From: Micromonospora rifamycinica
GTDB taxonomy: Bacteria > Actinomycetota > Actinomycetes > Mycobacteriales > Micromonosporaceae
NCBI RefSeq assembly: GCF_900090265.1
Contig: NZ_LT607752.1
Location: 3,286,001 to 3,350,000, forward strand
DNA: 64,000 bases
Direction of reading: 5' to 3'
The notes under the pieces are model-generated. The model did no database searches. It was not told the origin of the DNA and saw only the letters and a program-made list of their open reading frames with translations. Shown here piece by piece: positions 15,705-25,831 of the stretch (its first letter is position 1; every line of letters begins with the position of its first letter). Position numbers and translations under genes: made by a program.

Positions 15705-16543
15705 GACAGGCCTGTCGCCCGTCGACCGGTCACGTCGGCGACCGGGAGCGCGGCCCGTCGGGACCGTCGACCGCGCAGCATGCTCAGCCCGACGAGCAGC
15801 AGGGCGATGCCGAACATCGCCGTGCCGATCACGTTGACCTGCGGCGGGATGCCCCGCTGGGCGGCACCCCAGACGTACATCGGGAAGGTGACGGTGGTGC
15901 CGGCGTTGAAGTTCGTCACGATGAAGTCGTCGAAGCTCAGCGAGAAGGCGAGCAGCGCGGCGGCCACGATGCCGGGCAGCACCAGCGGCAGGGTGATCCG
16001 CCGGAACGTCTGCCACTCGCTGGCGTAGAGGTCCATCGCGGCCTCCTCCAGCCGCCGGTCCATGCCGGCGAGCCGGGCCTTGACCGTCACCACCACGAAC
16101 GACACGCAGAACATCACGTGCGCGATGACGATGGTCCAGAAGCCCTGCGGCACCCCGGCCGAGACGAACAGGGCGAGCAGCGAGGTGCCCATCACCAGTT
16201 CCGGCGTCGCCATCGGCAGGAAGATCAGCAGGTTGACCCCGCTGCGCCCCCGGAACCGGTGCCGGACCAGGGCGAACGCCATCAGAGTGCCGATCAGGGT
16301 GGCCCCGACGGTGGCGATGAACCCGATCTGCACGCTGCGGACCACCGCGTCGCACATCTCGGGGGTGGCGCAGGGCTGTCGCCAGTTGTCCAGGGTGAAC
16401 TCGTTGAAGTCGTAGGACAGCCGGCTGGACGGGCGGTTGAGGGACAGCCCGGCCACCACGGCGATCGGCAGGAACAGGTAGCCGAGCACCAGCAGGGCGA
16501 CGATCATCACCCACCGGTCGGCCAACCACCGCGACATCCTCAT
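15701..16543 (-). CDS. potC: Polyamine ABC transporter permease PotC
   Basis: A 280-residue inner-membrane permease with six predicted helices, starting MRMSRWLADRWVMIVALLVL. The EAA loop that docks the ATPase is visible as EEAAMDLYASEWQTFRRITL, followed by PLVLPGIVAAALLAFSLSFDDFIVTNF, typical of PotC-type subunits. The ATG overlaps the potB stop as ATGA. The frame is open far upstream, but that part is antisense to potB. It pairs with PotB to form the channel for spermidine or putrescine uptake. Substrate is inferred from subunit type and the neighbouring catabolic genes. Confidence 0.92.
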   Translation of the reverse strand: MRMSRWLADRWVMIVALLVLGYLFLPIAVVAGLSLNRPSSRLSYDFNEFTLDNWRQPCATPEMCDAVVRSVQIGFIATVGATLIGTLMAFALVRHRFRGRSGVNLLIFLPMATPELVMGTSLLALFVSAGVPQGFWTIVIAHVMFCVSFVVVTVKARLAGMDRRLEEAAMDLYASEWQTFRRITLPLVLPGIVAAALLAFSLSFDDFIVTNFNAGTTVTFPMYVWGAAQRGIPPQVNVIGTAMFGIALLLVGLSMLRGRRSRRAALPVADVTGRRATGLS

Positions 16544-17451
16544 AGGACATCCTCCGTGCCGGCGCGGCGCAGGTAGACGAAGACGACCGCGAGGATCGCA
16601 GCCATCAGCAGGAACGACAGGGCGGCACCCTGCGGGTAGTCCAACCGGACCAGGAACGCCGAGTCGATCACGTTGCCGATCATGTACTCGTTGGGGGTGC
16701 CGAGCAGTTCGGCGTTGATGTAGTCGCCGGTCGCCGGGATGAAGAAGAGCAGGGTGCCGGCGGTCAGTCCGGGCATCGACAGCGGCAGGGTGACCTTCCG
16801 GAAGGTGTGCAGCGGGCTGGCGTACAGGTCGCTGGCCGCCTCCAGCAGCCGGTAGTCGAGCCGCTCCAGGCTCGCGTACAACGGCAGGACCAGGAACGGC
16901 AGGAAGTTGTACGTCAACCCGAGCACCACCGCGACCGGGGTGGCGAGCAGTCGCCCGTCCGGGCCGAGCAGGTGCACGTCCCGCAGCAGCCCGACCAGCG
17001 CGCCATTGTCCGACAGGATGGTCTTCCAGGCCAGGGTACGTACCAGGAAGCTGGTGAACATCGGGGCGACCACGCAGACCAGCAGCAGGTTCTTCCACCG
17101 GCCGGCCTTCTGCGCGATCGCGTACGCCAGCGGGTAGCCCAGCAGCAGCGCCAGCAGCAGCGCCGCCCCGGCGTAGCCGAACGACCGGGCGAACTGCGGC
17201 CAGTACGCCTGCACCGCCTCCGGATAGTTTCCGAACGCCCAGGTCAGCGCGTAACCGGTGGAGAGCGAGCCGGCCGGGTCGTAGAGGCTGGCGGCGGCGA
17301 GCTGGAGCAGTGGCACGGCGAAGAACAGCAGTAGCCAGGCCGCCCCCGGCACCAGCAGCAGGTACGGCAGCAGTCGGTGCCGGCCGGGCCGGGCCGGTGG
17401 CGGCGAGGCGACCGACGGGCCCCCGCCGCCCAGCTGCGCCAGTGCGGTCAC
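16540..17451 (-). CDS. potB: Polyamine ABC transporter permease PotB
   Basis: A 303-residue integral membrane protein. A Pro-rich cytoplasmic N terminus leads into six predicted helices (first about LLPYLLLVPGAAWLLLFFAV). The EAA motif is LLEAASDLYASPLHTFRKVTL followed by PLSMPGLTAG, and the PotB-type ATGDYINAELLGTPNEYMIGN segment follows. The GTG start overlaps the potA stop (GTGA) and its own stop overlaps potC (ATGA), so subunits are made from one message in a fixed order. It forms the translocation pore with PotC. Confidence 0.92.
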   Translation of the reverse strand: MTALAQLGGGGPSVASPPPARPGRHRLLPYLLLVPGAAWLLLFFAVPLLQLAAASLYDPAGSLSTGYALTWAFGNYPEAVQAYWPQFARSFGYAGAALLLALLLGYPLAYAIAQKAGRWKNLLLVCVVAPMFTSFLVRTLAWKTILSDNGALVGLLRDVHLLGPDGRLLATPVAVVLGLTYNFLPFLVLPLYASLERLDYRLLEAASDLYASPLHTFRKVTLPLSMPGLTAGTLLFFIPATGDYINAELLGTPNEYMIGNVIDSAFLVRLDYPQGAALSFLLMAAILAVVFVYLRRAGTEDVL

Positions 17452-18608
17452 GACGGCGCCCCGACCGGCTCGCCGAGCAGCGGGGTGGTCCGGTCGTCCT
17501 GGCCCGGCTCGCGGGGCAGCAGGAAGGCGTGCCGGGGATCCCAGTGCGCCACCACTGACGCGCCGACCGGCCGCTGCCCGACCAGACCGCTGTTCGCCGT
17601 GAACGCGGACAGTTCACTGCCCCATCCGGTACGCACCAGGTACTGGGTGCTCACCCCCACGTACGACGCGTCGGTGACCACCCCGTCGACGTGCTGGTGG
17701 CCGGTGGGCACCTGGTCGGCGGTGTCGACCAGGTGCAGCTTCTCGGGACGTACCCCCAGGTAGACCGGACCCCGGTCGGTGCGGGCCCGGTCGACGGGCA
17801 CCGAGAAGCGCACGCCGCGCGCGGTGACCGGCACCTCGGACCCGGCCGGGCCGGCGGCGTCGGCGGCGAGCAGGTTGGACTGGCCGAGGAAGTTCGCCAC
17901 GAACGCGGTCGCCGGGTACTCGTAGAGTTCGGCCGGGGCGCCGAGCTGTTCGATCCGCCCGGCGTTCATCACCGCGACCGTGTCGGCCATCGTCATGGCC
18001 TCCTCCTGGTCGTGGGTGACGTGCACGAAGGTGATGCCGACCTCGGTCTGGATGCGTTTCAGCTCGATCTGCATCTGCCGGCGCAGCTTCAGGTCGAGCG
18101 CGCCGAGCGGCTCGTCGAGCAGCAGCACCTGCGGGTGGTTGATCAGGGCACGGGCCAGTGCGACCCGCTGCTGCTGGCCGCCGGAGAGCTGGGCCGGGCG
18201 ACGCCGTTCGTAGCCGTCGAGCTGGACCAGCGACAGCATCCGGCGGACCTGGTCGCCGACCTTGCGGATGCCGCGCCGCCGCAGCCCGAAGGCCACGTTC
18301 TCGGCGATGTCCAGGTGCGGGAAGAGCGCGTAGCTCTGGAAGACCGTGTTGACCGGCCGCTGGTACGGCCGCAGCCGGGCGATGTCCCGGTCGCCCAGGA
18401 GCACCTGGCCGGCGGTGGGCTCCTCCAGCCCGGCGATCATCCGCAGGGTGGTCGTCTTGCCGCAGCCGGACGCCCCGAGCAGGGCGAAGAAGGAGCCCTG
18501 CGGGACGGTCAGGCTGAGGTCGTCGACGGCGGTGAAGACGCCGAACCGCTTGGTCAGGTGGGCCAGCCGCAGGTCACCGGCCGGTGCCTCGTTCGCCATC
18601 CCGCTCAC
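17448..18608 (-). CDS. potA: Polyamine ABC transporter ATP-binding protein PotA
   Basis: A 386-residue ATPase of the transporter. Walker A is GASGCGKTT, the Q-loop is in [11 protein letters not shown], the signature is [15 protein letters not shown], Walker B with the D-loop is [11 protein letters not shown], and the switch His is in [10 protein letters not shown]. The C-terminal TOBE domain ([26 protein letters not shown]) is typical of the MalK/PotA group and may sense substrate. The GTG at 18608 overlaps the potD stop as GTGA. It energises PotB-PotC on the cytoplasmic face. Confidence 0.94.
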   Translation of the reverse strand: MSGMANEAPAGDLRLAHLTKRFGVFTAVDDLSLTVPQGSFFALLGASGCGKTTTLRMIAGLEEPTAGQVLLGDRDIARLRPYQRPVNTVFQSYALFPHLDIAENVAFGLRRRGIRKVGDQVRRMLSLVQLDGYERRRPAQLSGGQQQRVALARALINHPQVLLLDEPLGALDLKLRRQMQIELKRIQTEVGITFVHVTHDQEEAMTMADTVAVMNAGRIEQLGAPAELYEYPATAFVANFLGQSNLLAADAAGPAGSEVPVTARGVRFSVPVDRARTDRGPVYLGVRPEKLHLVDTADQVPTGHQHVDGVVTDASYVGVSTQYLVRTGWGSELSAFTANSGLVGQRPVGASVVAHWDPRHAFLLPREPGQDDRTTPLLGEPVGAPS

Positions 18609-19789
18609 GCCCCGATGACCTGCTGGAACTTCGACTCGTATTCCTTCTCCTGTTTCTCGTCCAGGGCCATGAAGACCTTGGACTTCGCCAGCAGGGCGTC
18701 GTCCGGGAAGATCAGCGGGTTGGCGGCCAGCTCCGGGTCGATCTTCTCCATCTCGGCCTGCGCGCCCTTGACCGGGCAGATGTAGTTGACGTAGGCGGCC
18801 AGCTTGGCGGCCACCGTCGGCTGGTAGTAGTAGTCGATCAGCGCTTCGGCGTTGGCCCGGTGGGTGGCCTTGTTCGGCACCAGCATGTTGTCGCTGAACA
18901 GCATCACCCCGGAGTCCGGTGCGACGAATTTGACCTTGGGGTTGTCACCGGCCAGCTGGATCACGTCGCCGGACCAGCCGATGCACGCGGCGATGTCCCC
19001 CTTGGCCAGGTCGGGAGCGTAGTCGTTGCCGGTGAACCGGCGGATCTGCTTGGATTCGACGGCCTTGCGCAGCTTGTTGAGCGCGTCGTCGAACTGGGCC
19101 GGGGTGAACTTCGCCGGGTCGTGCCCGTTCGACTGAAGCAGCAGGCCCATGGTGTCCCGCATCTCCGACAGGGCGGTCACCTTGCCCTTGAGGTCGGCAC
19201 GGGTGAGCAACTCGTCGACCGTCCGGAGCTCCCCGGTCACGCTGCCGTTGTAGGCCAGCCCGGCGAGGCCGGACTGCCACGGCACGGCGATCCGGTCCTC
19301 CGGGTCGAAGGAGCGCCCGCGCAGCGACGGCAGCAGGTTGGCCGCCACGTTCGGCAGCTTGGCCGCGTCGAGCTTCTGGATCCAGCCGAGCCGGATCATC
19401 CGGGCGGCCATCCAGTCGGTGAGGACGATGATGTCCCGCCCGGTGCTCTGACAGCCGGCCAGTTGGTTCTGCACCTTGCCGAAGAACTCGTTGTTGTCGT
19501 TGATGTCCTCGGTGTAGGTGACCTTGATGCCGCTGGCGGCCACGAACGCGTCGAGGCTGGGCCGCTTCGCCGCGTCCTTGTCGTCCACGTCCATGTACTG
19601 CGGCCAGTTGGAGAAGGCGAGGGTCTTCTCCGTGGCCGACAGGTCGTCGCTCTTGCAGCCGTCCTCGGTCTGGGTCGCGGCCTTCGTGCCGCAGCCGGCG
19701 AGGCTGCCGCCCGCGGCGAGCAGGGCGGCCGATCCGAGGGTGCCGGTGAGCAGTCCACGCCGGGTGAGGGGCCGGAGGGGAGTACGCAT
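18605..19789 (-). CDS. potD: Polyamine-binding lipoprotein PotD
   Basis: A 394-residue substrate-binding protein. The N terminus carries a TRRGLL twin-arginine-like motif, a hydrophobic core and a lipobox (GGSLAGC), so the mature protein would be lipid-anchored at the outer face of the membrane. Binding-protein segments include FSNWPQYMDVDDKD, FVAPDSGVMLFSDNMLVP and HRANAEALIDYYYQP, with the aromatic and acidic residues that hold polyamines in PotD/PotF. The ATG at 19789 has GGAG 8 nt upstream; the frame extends to 19900 without support. It is first in the operon potD-potA-potB-potC-67aa-dehydrogenase and divergent from an Lrp-type regulator. Confidence 0.92.
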   Translation of the reverse strand: MRTPLRPLTRRGLLTGTLGSAALLAAGGSLAGCGTKAATQTEDGCKSDDLSATEKTLAFSNWPQYMDVDDKDAAKRPSLDAFVAASGIKVTYTEDINDNNEFFGKVQNQLAGCQSTGRDIIVLTDWMAARMIRLGWIQKLDAAKLPNVAANLLPSLRGRSFDPEDRIAVPWQSGLAGLAYNGSVTGELRTVDELLTRADLKGKVTALSEMRDTMGLLLQSNGHDPAKFTPAQFDDALNKLRKAVESKQIRRFTGNDYAPDLAKGDIAACIGWSGDVIQLAGDNPKVKFVAPDSGVMLFSDNMLVPNKATHRANAEALIDYYYQPTVAAKLAAYVNYICPVKGAQAEMEKIDPELAANPLIFPDDALLAKSKVFMALDEKQEKEYESKFQQVIGA

Positions 19790-19903
19790 GTGACGACTCC
19801 TAGGGGGTCGTCCGTCGGCGGCGGGGACGGGGGTGCGGCGCCGGCGGGAGGGGTCGGGTGCCTGAGACGACCGATCCTGGCATGAGGTGACCAGCCCCAC
19901 AAG

Positions 19904-19967
19904 GGATTCCGTTGCCGCAATAACCTCTGACGACGAATTACGCCAGACTGCGCCATAGCACTAGGCT
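19904..19967 (+). promoter_or_regulatory. Candidate promoter of the Lrp-type gene with shared upstream motif
   Basis: A -10-like TAGGCT at 19962-19967 lies 31 nt before the regulator's ATG. The 12-mer GGATTCCGTTGC starts 57 nt upstream of the CTAGGCT and runs into TTGCCGCAA, a near-palindrome. The same 12-mer, 55 nt upstream of an identical CTAGGCT, precedes the aminotransferase gene at 22158. In this 209-nt divergent region the site could also serve potD. Binding by the Lrp protein is inferred. Confidence 0.45.
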
Positions 19968-19998
19968 CGGCTGGGGGAACCGACATGGGGAGCGGTCG

Positions 19999-20511
19999 AT
20001 GACGATCCGACAGCAGGAGAACGGCACCGGCGGCCGGCGCGTCGCGGTGCGCGACGGTGCCAGTCACGCGCTGTTGGACGACGTGGCGAAACAGATCATC
20101 GAGCAGCTCCAGGAGGACGGCCGCCGGCCGTACGCGACCATCGGCAAGGCGGTCGGGCTCTCCGAGGCGGCCGTCCGCCAGCGGGTGCAGCGACTGCTCG
20201 ACGCCGGGGTGATGCAGATCGTCGCGGTGACCGACCCGCTCCAGCTCGGCTTCCCCCGCCAGGCCATGATCGGCCTACGCACCGACGGCGACCTGGAGGC
20301 CGTCGCCGACCGGCTGGCCGGATTCGAGGAGATCGACTACGTGGTGATCACCGCCGGCTCGTTCGACCTGCTCGCCGAGGTGGTCTGCCGCAACGACGCC
20401 CACCTCCTGGAGATCCTGCAACGGCTACGGTCGGTGCCCGGGGTGCTCGCCACCGAGGCGTTCGTCTATCTCAAGCTCCGCAAGCAGACCTACACCTGGG
20501 GTACGGCCTGA
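19999..20511 (+). CDS. Lrp/AsnC-family transcriptional regulator
   Basis: A 170-residue regulator. The N-terminal helix-turn-helix is at about residues 45-70 (IIEQLQEDGRRPYATIGKAV then LSEAAVRQRVQRLLDAGVM), and the C-terminal RAM ligand/oligomerisation domain contains DYVVITAGSFDLLAEVVC. SD GGGGAGCG precedes the ATG. It lies between, and divergent from, the potD operon and upstream of the aminotransferase and oxidase genes. Lrp-type proteins in such loci commonly respond to the amine or amino acid being degraded, so it is the likely local switch for uptake and catabolism. The ligand is unknown. Confidence 0.9.
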   Translation: MTIRQQENGTGGRRVAVRDGASHALLDDVAKQIIEQLQEDGRRPYATIGKAVGLSEAAVRQRVQRLLDAGVMQIVAVTDPLQLGFPRQAMIGLRTDGDLEAVADRLAGFEEIDYVVITAGSFDLLAEVVCRNDAHLLEILQRLRSVPGVLATEAFVYLKLRKQTYTWGTA

Positions 20512-20566
20512 GCCCACCCGCCGTGGTCCACCACGCGAGGCTCAGGCCCGATCCACACCCCGGGGC

Positions 20567-20752
20567 TCAGCGGGAGGTGGCGACGACGAAGGTGCGCCAC
20601 GCGTCGGGGGCGAAGCTCAGCGTGCCGCCGGCCCGGTCCTTGCTGTCCCGCACCAGCACCCGACCGGACAGGTTGTCCGCCACCTCGACACAGTCGCCAC
20701 CGTTGTTGCTGCTGCGGCTGGCGGTCCGCCAGCGGGGCTCGATCACGTCCAT
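20567..20752 (-). CDS. DUF397 protein, downstream copy
   Basis: A 61-residue member of the actinobacterial DUF397 family: WRTASRSSNNGGDCVEVADN followed by VLVRDSKDRAGGTLSFAPDAW. It is a close tandem duplicate of the next gene upstream. DUF397 proteins accompany XRE/DUF5753 regulators in developmental control pairs of the AbaA/WhiJ/BldB type and are thought to bind or antagonise the regulator. The ATG at 20752 keeps the family's usual length; a GTG at 20767 that overlaps the upstream stop (GTGA) is an alternative coupled start. Confidence 0.82.
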   Translation of the reverse strand: MDVIEPRWRTASRSSNNGGDCVEVADNLSGRVLVRDSKDRAGGTLSFAPDAWRTFVVATSR

Positions 20753-20763
20753 CTCTCCACCGC

Positions 20764-20946
20764 TCACTTCTGGGCGGCGACGAAGGCACGCCAGACCTCT
20801 GGGGTGAAGGTCAGCGTGCCGCCGACCCGGTCCTTGCTGTCCCGCACCAGCACCCGACCGGACAGGTTGTCCGCCACCTCGACACAGTCACCACCGTTAC
20901 TGCTGCTCCGAGTAGCCGTGCGCCAGCGGGGCTCGATCACGTCCAT
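20764..20946 (-). CDS. DUF397 protein, upstream copy
   Basis: A 60-residue DUF397 protein nearly identical to the next gene in its first 45 residues and diverging at the end (FTPEVWRAFVAAQK). The ATG at 20946 lies just inside the 3' end of the XRE regulator gene, giving a coupled regulator-DUF397-DUF397 operon. The frame stays open to 21018, but the MDVIEPRW start is shared by both copies. A role as partner of the upstream regulator is inferred from the family. Confidence 0.82.
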   Translation of the reverse strand: MDVIEPRWRTATRSSSNGGDCVEVADNLSGRVLVRDSKDRVGGTLTFTPEVWRAFVAAQK

Positions 20947-21701
20947 CTCTTCACCGCTTCCCGAATCAAGGCGCTCGACTGGCGGACGGACAGCGCCTCG
21001 CCCGCTACGCTCTCCCACCTTCTGCCCAGGCTAGCAATGTCGGCGCTCTCGGTCACCATCTCGCCACGGAGTTGGTTGTCCAGATAGGCCACCTCGGACC
21101 CATCCGGCAGCCGAGCCAGCATGAACGGCCCGGCCAGACCGGCGTGCCAAGGCTCGTCCGCAGGAATCACCCGAACCTGCACATGTTCCCGGCCAGCGAC
21201 GTCCGCCAGGTGACGCACCTGGCGGGCCATCACCCCGGGATTGCCGACCGTCCGGCACAACACAGCCTCGTCGACCACGATCACCAGTTGCGGCGGAGGG
21301 TCACGGTCGAGCACCGCCTGCCGCGCCAACCGGCTGACGACGAGTTGTTCGACCTCGTCGGTGGACAGCCCTCCGGCGCGCAGTACCGCTCGGGCATAGT
21401 CCTCGGTCTGCACGAGGCCGGGCAACACCAGCGGCTGGTATGAGCGGATCGAGGTGGCGTCCTGTTCCAGTTCCGCCCACGGGCGGAACCAGGGCAGGTC
21501 GCGGCGACGGTAGGGCTCGGGCCAGAGTTCGGCCGGCTCCCGGCCAAGAATTCCGGCGACCACCACCCGGGTACGCGGATGCGGCACCCGCCCCGAGCTG
21601 AGCCACCGCCCCGCCGTCTTCGGATCCACCCCCACCCGATGCGCCAGGGACTCGACCGTCTCCCCGCGTTCCGCCATCGCCACCCGAAGCACCTCGTTCA
21701 C
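20937..21701 (-). CDS. XRE-family regulator with DUF5753 domain
   Basis: A 254-residue DNA-binding regulator. The N-terminal helix-turn-helix (about 5-40: MAERGETVESLAHRVGVDPK, TAGRWLSSGRVPHPRTR) is followed by a DUF5753 C-terminal domain (IRSYQPLVLPGLVQTEDYAR, VVDEAVLCRTVGNP, VQVRVIPADEPWHAGLAGPF). Such proteins pair with small DUF397 proteins encoded immediately downstream, as here. The GTG at 21701 has AAAGGGG about 6 nt upstream and gives the normal family length; the frame extends to 21863 without similarity. It may regulate differentiation or secondary metabolism; targets are not visible. Confidence 0.88.
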   Translation of the reverse strand: MNEVLRVAMAERGETVESLAHRVGVDPKTAGRWLSSGRVPHPRTRVVVAGILGREPAELWPEPYRRRDLPWFRPWAELEQDATSIRSYQPLVLPGLVQTEDYARAVLRAGGLSTDEVEQLVVSRLARQAVLDRDPPPQLVIVVDEAVLCRTVGNPGVMARQVRHLADVAGREHVQVRVIPADEPWHAGLAGPFMLARLPDGSEVAYLDNQLRGEMVTESADIASLGRRWESVAGEALSVRQSSALIREAVKRWT

Positions 21702-22157
21702 CGGCAGCCCCTTTCCGCCCGACCGACACGCTCCGACGCACCGTAGCCACAGTGCGTGTCGACGTCCGCCCGTCATCGGCGTGTCGGCGCGGGACCTCTC
21801 CCAAGGGTCCGCAAGGTGCCCCGGAAGGTCCGCGAAGCGTCCCGGAAGTGCACCTGGATCCACTCTCGGGAGCCGGTATGGCGGCCTCCCCCGTGCCCGG
21901 ATACCGCTAGCTGGCCGCCATTGAGTCGATCATGCCCCACCGAGGCCGGCCGGCGCGGGGTCGGCGGAGCGAGCATCCAGCCGGGCTGCCACCATCCCCA
22001 GGGGCATACGGATTCCGTTGCATTGCACCCCCACTCATGCTGAATCCGTCGCCGCTGACGCGAACTAGGCTTGCATTTCGCGGTCGAGCTGTGGGATAAC
22101 CGTGGGCAGAGCGGCCGGTGTGTCACCCCTGACCGGCCCGTGACCGATGGGGCTGAC
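21702..22157. other. Divergent intergenic region, 456 bp
   Basis: This separates the XRE regulator (minus) from the aminotransferase (plus). The right part holds the candidate promoter at 22010-22071. The left part shows no convincing ORF or hairpin; two GTCCGCAAGG/GTCCGCGAAG-like segments near 21805-21840 are weakly repetitive. Confidence 0.6.
22010..22071 (+). promoter_or_regulatory. Candidate promoter of the aminotransferase gene
   Basis: GGATTCCGTTGC at 22010-22021 and CTAGGCT at 22065-22071 repeat the layout found before the Lrp-type gene (55 versus 57 nt between the elements). TAGGCT fits a -10 box, placing the transcript start near 22078 and making the ATG at 22158 (or GTG at 22140) the plausible start rather than the TTG at 22071. 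Confidence 0.45.
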
Positions 22158-23504
22158 ATGGCCGACGCCACCGACCACCTCTGGATGCACTTCACCCGGA
22201 TGGCCAGCTACGCCACCGGCGAGGTGCCCACCATCGTGCGCGGCGAGGGCACGTACGTCTGGGACGCGCAGGGTCGCCGCTACCTGGACGGGCTCGCCGG
22301 GCTGTTCGTCGTCAACGCCGGGCACGGGCGCACCGAGCTGGCCGAGGCCGCCGCGAAGCAGGCCGGCGAGCTGGCCTACTTCCCGCTCTGGTCGTACGCC
22401 CACCCGAAGGCCGTCGAGCTGGCCGAGCGGATCGCCTCGCTGACGCCCGGCGACCTGAACCGGGTCTTCTTCACCACCGGCGGCTCGGAGGCCGTCGAGA
22501 CGGCATGGAAGCTGGCCCGTGCCTACTTCAAGCGCACCGGCAGGCCCACCAAGCACAAGGTGGTCAGCCGGTACCTCGCCTATCACGGCACCTCGATGGG
22601 CGCCCTGTCGATCACCGGACTGCCCGGCATCAAGACGGACTTCGAGCCGTTGGTGCCCGGTGGGATCAAGGTGCCGAACACCAACTTCTACCGGGCTCCC
22701 GAGCACGGCGACTCGCCCGAGGCGTTCGGCGTCTGGGCCGCCGACGAGATCCGCCGGGCCATCGAGCGGGAGGGGCCGGACACGGTCGCGGCGGTGTTCC
22801 TGGAGCCGTTGCAGAACTCCGGCGGCTGCTTCCCGCCGCCGCCCGGTTACTTCCAGCGGGTACGCGAGATCTGCGACACGTACGACGTGCTGCTCGTCTC
22901 CGACGAGGTGATCTGCTCGTGGGGCCGGCTCGGCGAGTACTTCGGCGCCGTCCGGTACGGCTACCAGCCCGACATCATCACCACCGCCAAGGGCATCACC
23001 TCCGGCTACGCCCCGCTCGGCGCGATGATCGCCAGCGACCGGCTGATGGAGCCGTTCCTCACCGAGACCGGCATGTTCGCCCACGGGGTGACCTTCGGCG
23101 GGCACCCGGTCTCCTGCGCGGTGGCCCTGGCCAACCTGGAGGTGTTCGCCCGGGAGGACCTGATCGGCCACGTCCGGGCCCATCAGGACGCCTTCCGGTC
23201 CACCCTGGAGAAGCTCACCGACCTGCCGATCGTCGGCGACGTCCGGGGCGACGGCTACTTCTACGGCATCGAGCTGGTCAAGGACAAGACCACCAGGGCG
23301 ACCTTCGACGAGGCCGAGTCGGAGCGGCTGCTGCGCGGTTTCCTGTCGTCGGCGCTCTTCGCCGCCGGGCTCTACTGCCGGGCCGACGACCGGGGCGACC
23401 CGGTGGTGCAGCTCGCCCCGCCGCTGATCGCCGGGCAGGAGCAGTTCGACGAGATGGAGCAGATCCTGCGCGCCGTACTCACCGAGGCGTGGTCCCGCCT
23501 GTAA
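22158..23504 (+). CDS. Class III aminotransferase, probably diamine/putrescine:pyruvate type
   Basis: A 448-residue PLP enzyme. It has [19 protein letters not shown] (phosphate binding), [16 protein letters not shown], the cofactor Asp in [19 protein letters not shown], Lys278 in [15 protein letters not shown] (Schiff base) and [18 protein letters not shown]. It belongs to the omega-amino-acid/diamine aminotransferase group rather than the GabT group. With a PuuB-like oxidase 49 nt downstream and the polyamine transporter nearby, putrescine or cadaverine is a likely amino donor, giving the aldehyde used by the dehydrogenase at 9.3 kb. Exact donor and acceptor are not readable. Confidence 0.88.
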   Translation: MADATDHLWMHFTRMASYATGEVPTIVRGEGTYVWDAQGRRYLDGLAGLFVVNAGHGRTELAEAAAKQAGELAYFPLWSYAHPKAVELAERIASLTPGDLNRVFFTTGGSEAVETAWKLARAYFKRTGRPTKHKVVSRYLAYHGTSMGALSITGLPGIKTDFEPLVPGGIKVPNTNFYRAPEHGDSPEAFGVWAADEIRRAIEREGPDTVAAVFLEPLQNSGGCFPPPPGYFQRVREICDTYDVLLVSDEVICSWGRLGEYFGAVRYGYQPDIITTAKGITSGYAPLGAMIASDRLMEPFLTETGMFAHGVTFGGHPVSCAVALANLEVFAREDLIGHVRAHQDAFRSTLEKLTDLPIVGDVRGDGYFYGIELVKDKTTRATFDEAESERLLRGFLSSALFAAGLYCRADDRGDPVVQLAPPLIAGQEQFDEMEQILRAVLTEAWSRL

Positions 23505-23553
23505 CCGTCCCCGCCCCGCCGGCCCGGCCGGCGCTGTCGTCGCGGAGCCCGCA

Positions 23554-25203
<1,650 letters not shown>

Positions 25204-25299
25204 TAACGGACGGGCGCGGGGGCACGGGCGGGCTCGGGCGCGGGGGCACGGACGCGCGCGGGAGCACGGGGCCGGGGCGCGCGGGGGTGGGTGCGGGGT

Positions 25300-25677
25300 T
25301 CAGTGGTTGGGGGGGATCACGCGGAGGTGGCCTCGGCGGCCGGTGGGGGGGTTCTGGTTCTGGGGGTGGGGGGTCTGGTCGTCCTGGGGTGGGCGGGGGG
25401 CGACCGGGCGGGCCGCCTCGCGGACGGCCTCAGCCAGGGCGACCAGGTCGTCGGTGGTGGGCGGCGGGGGCTCGAACTCGCCCTCGTGCCGCACGACGTC
25501 CCAGCCCCGGGGGGCGGTCAGGCTCCGGGCGTGCTGCTCACACAGGTCGTACGTGTGCGGCTCGGCGAATGCCGCCAACGGCCCCACGACCGCGGTCGAC
25601 TCGTTGTAGACATAGGTCAATGTGGCGACCGCTTGCCGGGGGCAGCCGTTACGGGAGCAGCGCCGTGGTGACCTCAC
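25300..25677 (-). CDS. DUF3499 family protein
   Basis: A 125-residue actinobacterial protein of unknown function. It opens RSPRRCSRNGCPRQAVATLT and carries a second Cys pair element in YDLCEQHARSLTAPRGWDV. Four Cys/His ligands (C-x4-C ... C-x2-H) suggest a small zinc-binding fold. The C-terminal 45 residues are Pro/Gln-rich and probably disordered. GTG start at 25677. In many actinobacteria this gene lies beside manB and the metallopeptidase-like gene, as it does divergently here (154-nt gap). A housekeeping role is inferred from conservation. Confidence 0.88.
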   Translation of the reverse strand: MRSPRRCSRNGCPRQAVATLTYVYNESTAVVGPLAAFAEPHTYDLCEQHARSLTAPRGWDVVRHEGEFEPPPPTTDDLVALAEAVREAARPVAPRPPQDDQTPHPQNQNPPTGRRGHLRVIPPNH

Positions 25678-25831
25678 GTGCGGCAGGGTATCCCCATTAC
25701 CGGGTCCGGCGCACCGGTTCGCTTTGCGACACGCCCATCACGGTGATCACAATTCGCACCTGGTGCTCCCGCCGCGCCTGTCGACGCGCGCCGTGGTGGG
25801 CCGGGCGGGGCTGCGGGCTACCCTTTGCCTC

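Noticed and set aside
22065-23183. 372-codon minus-strand ORF
   Set aside because: Antisense to the class III aminotransferase; no protein motif.
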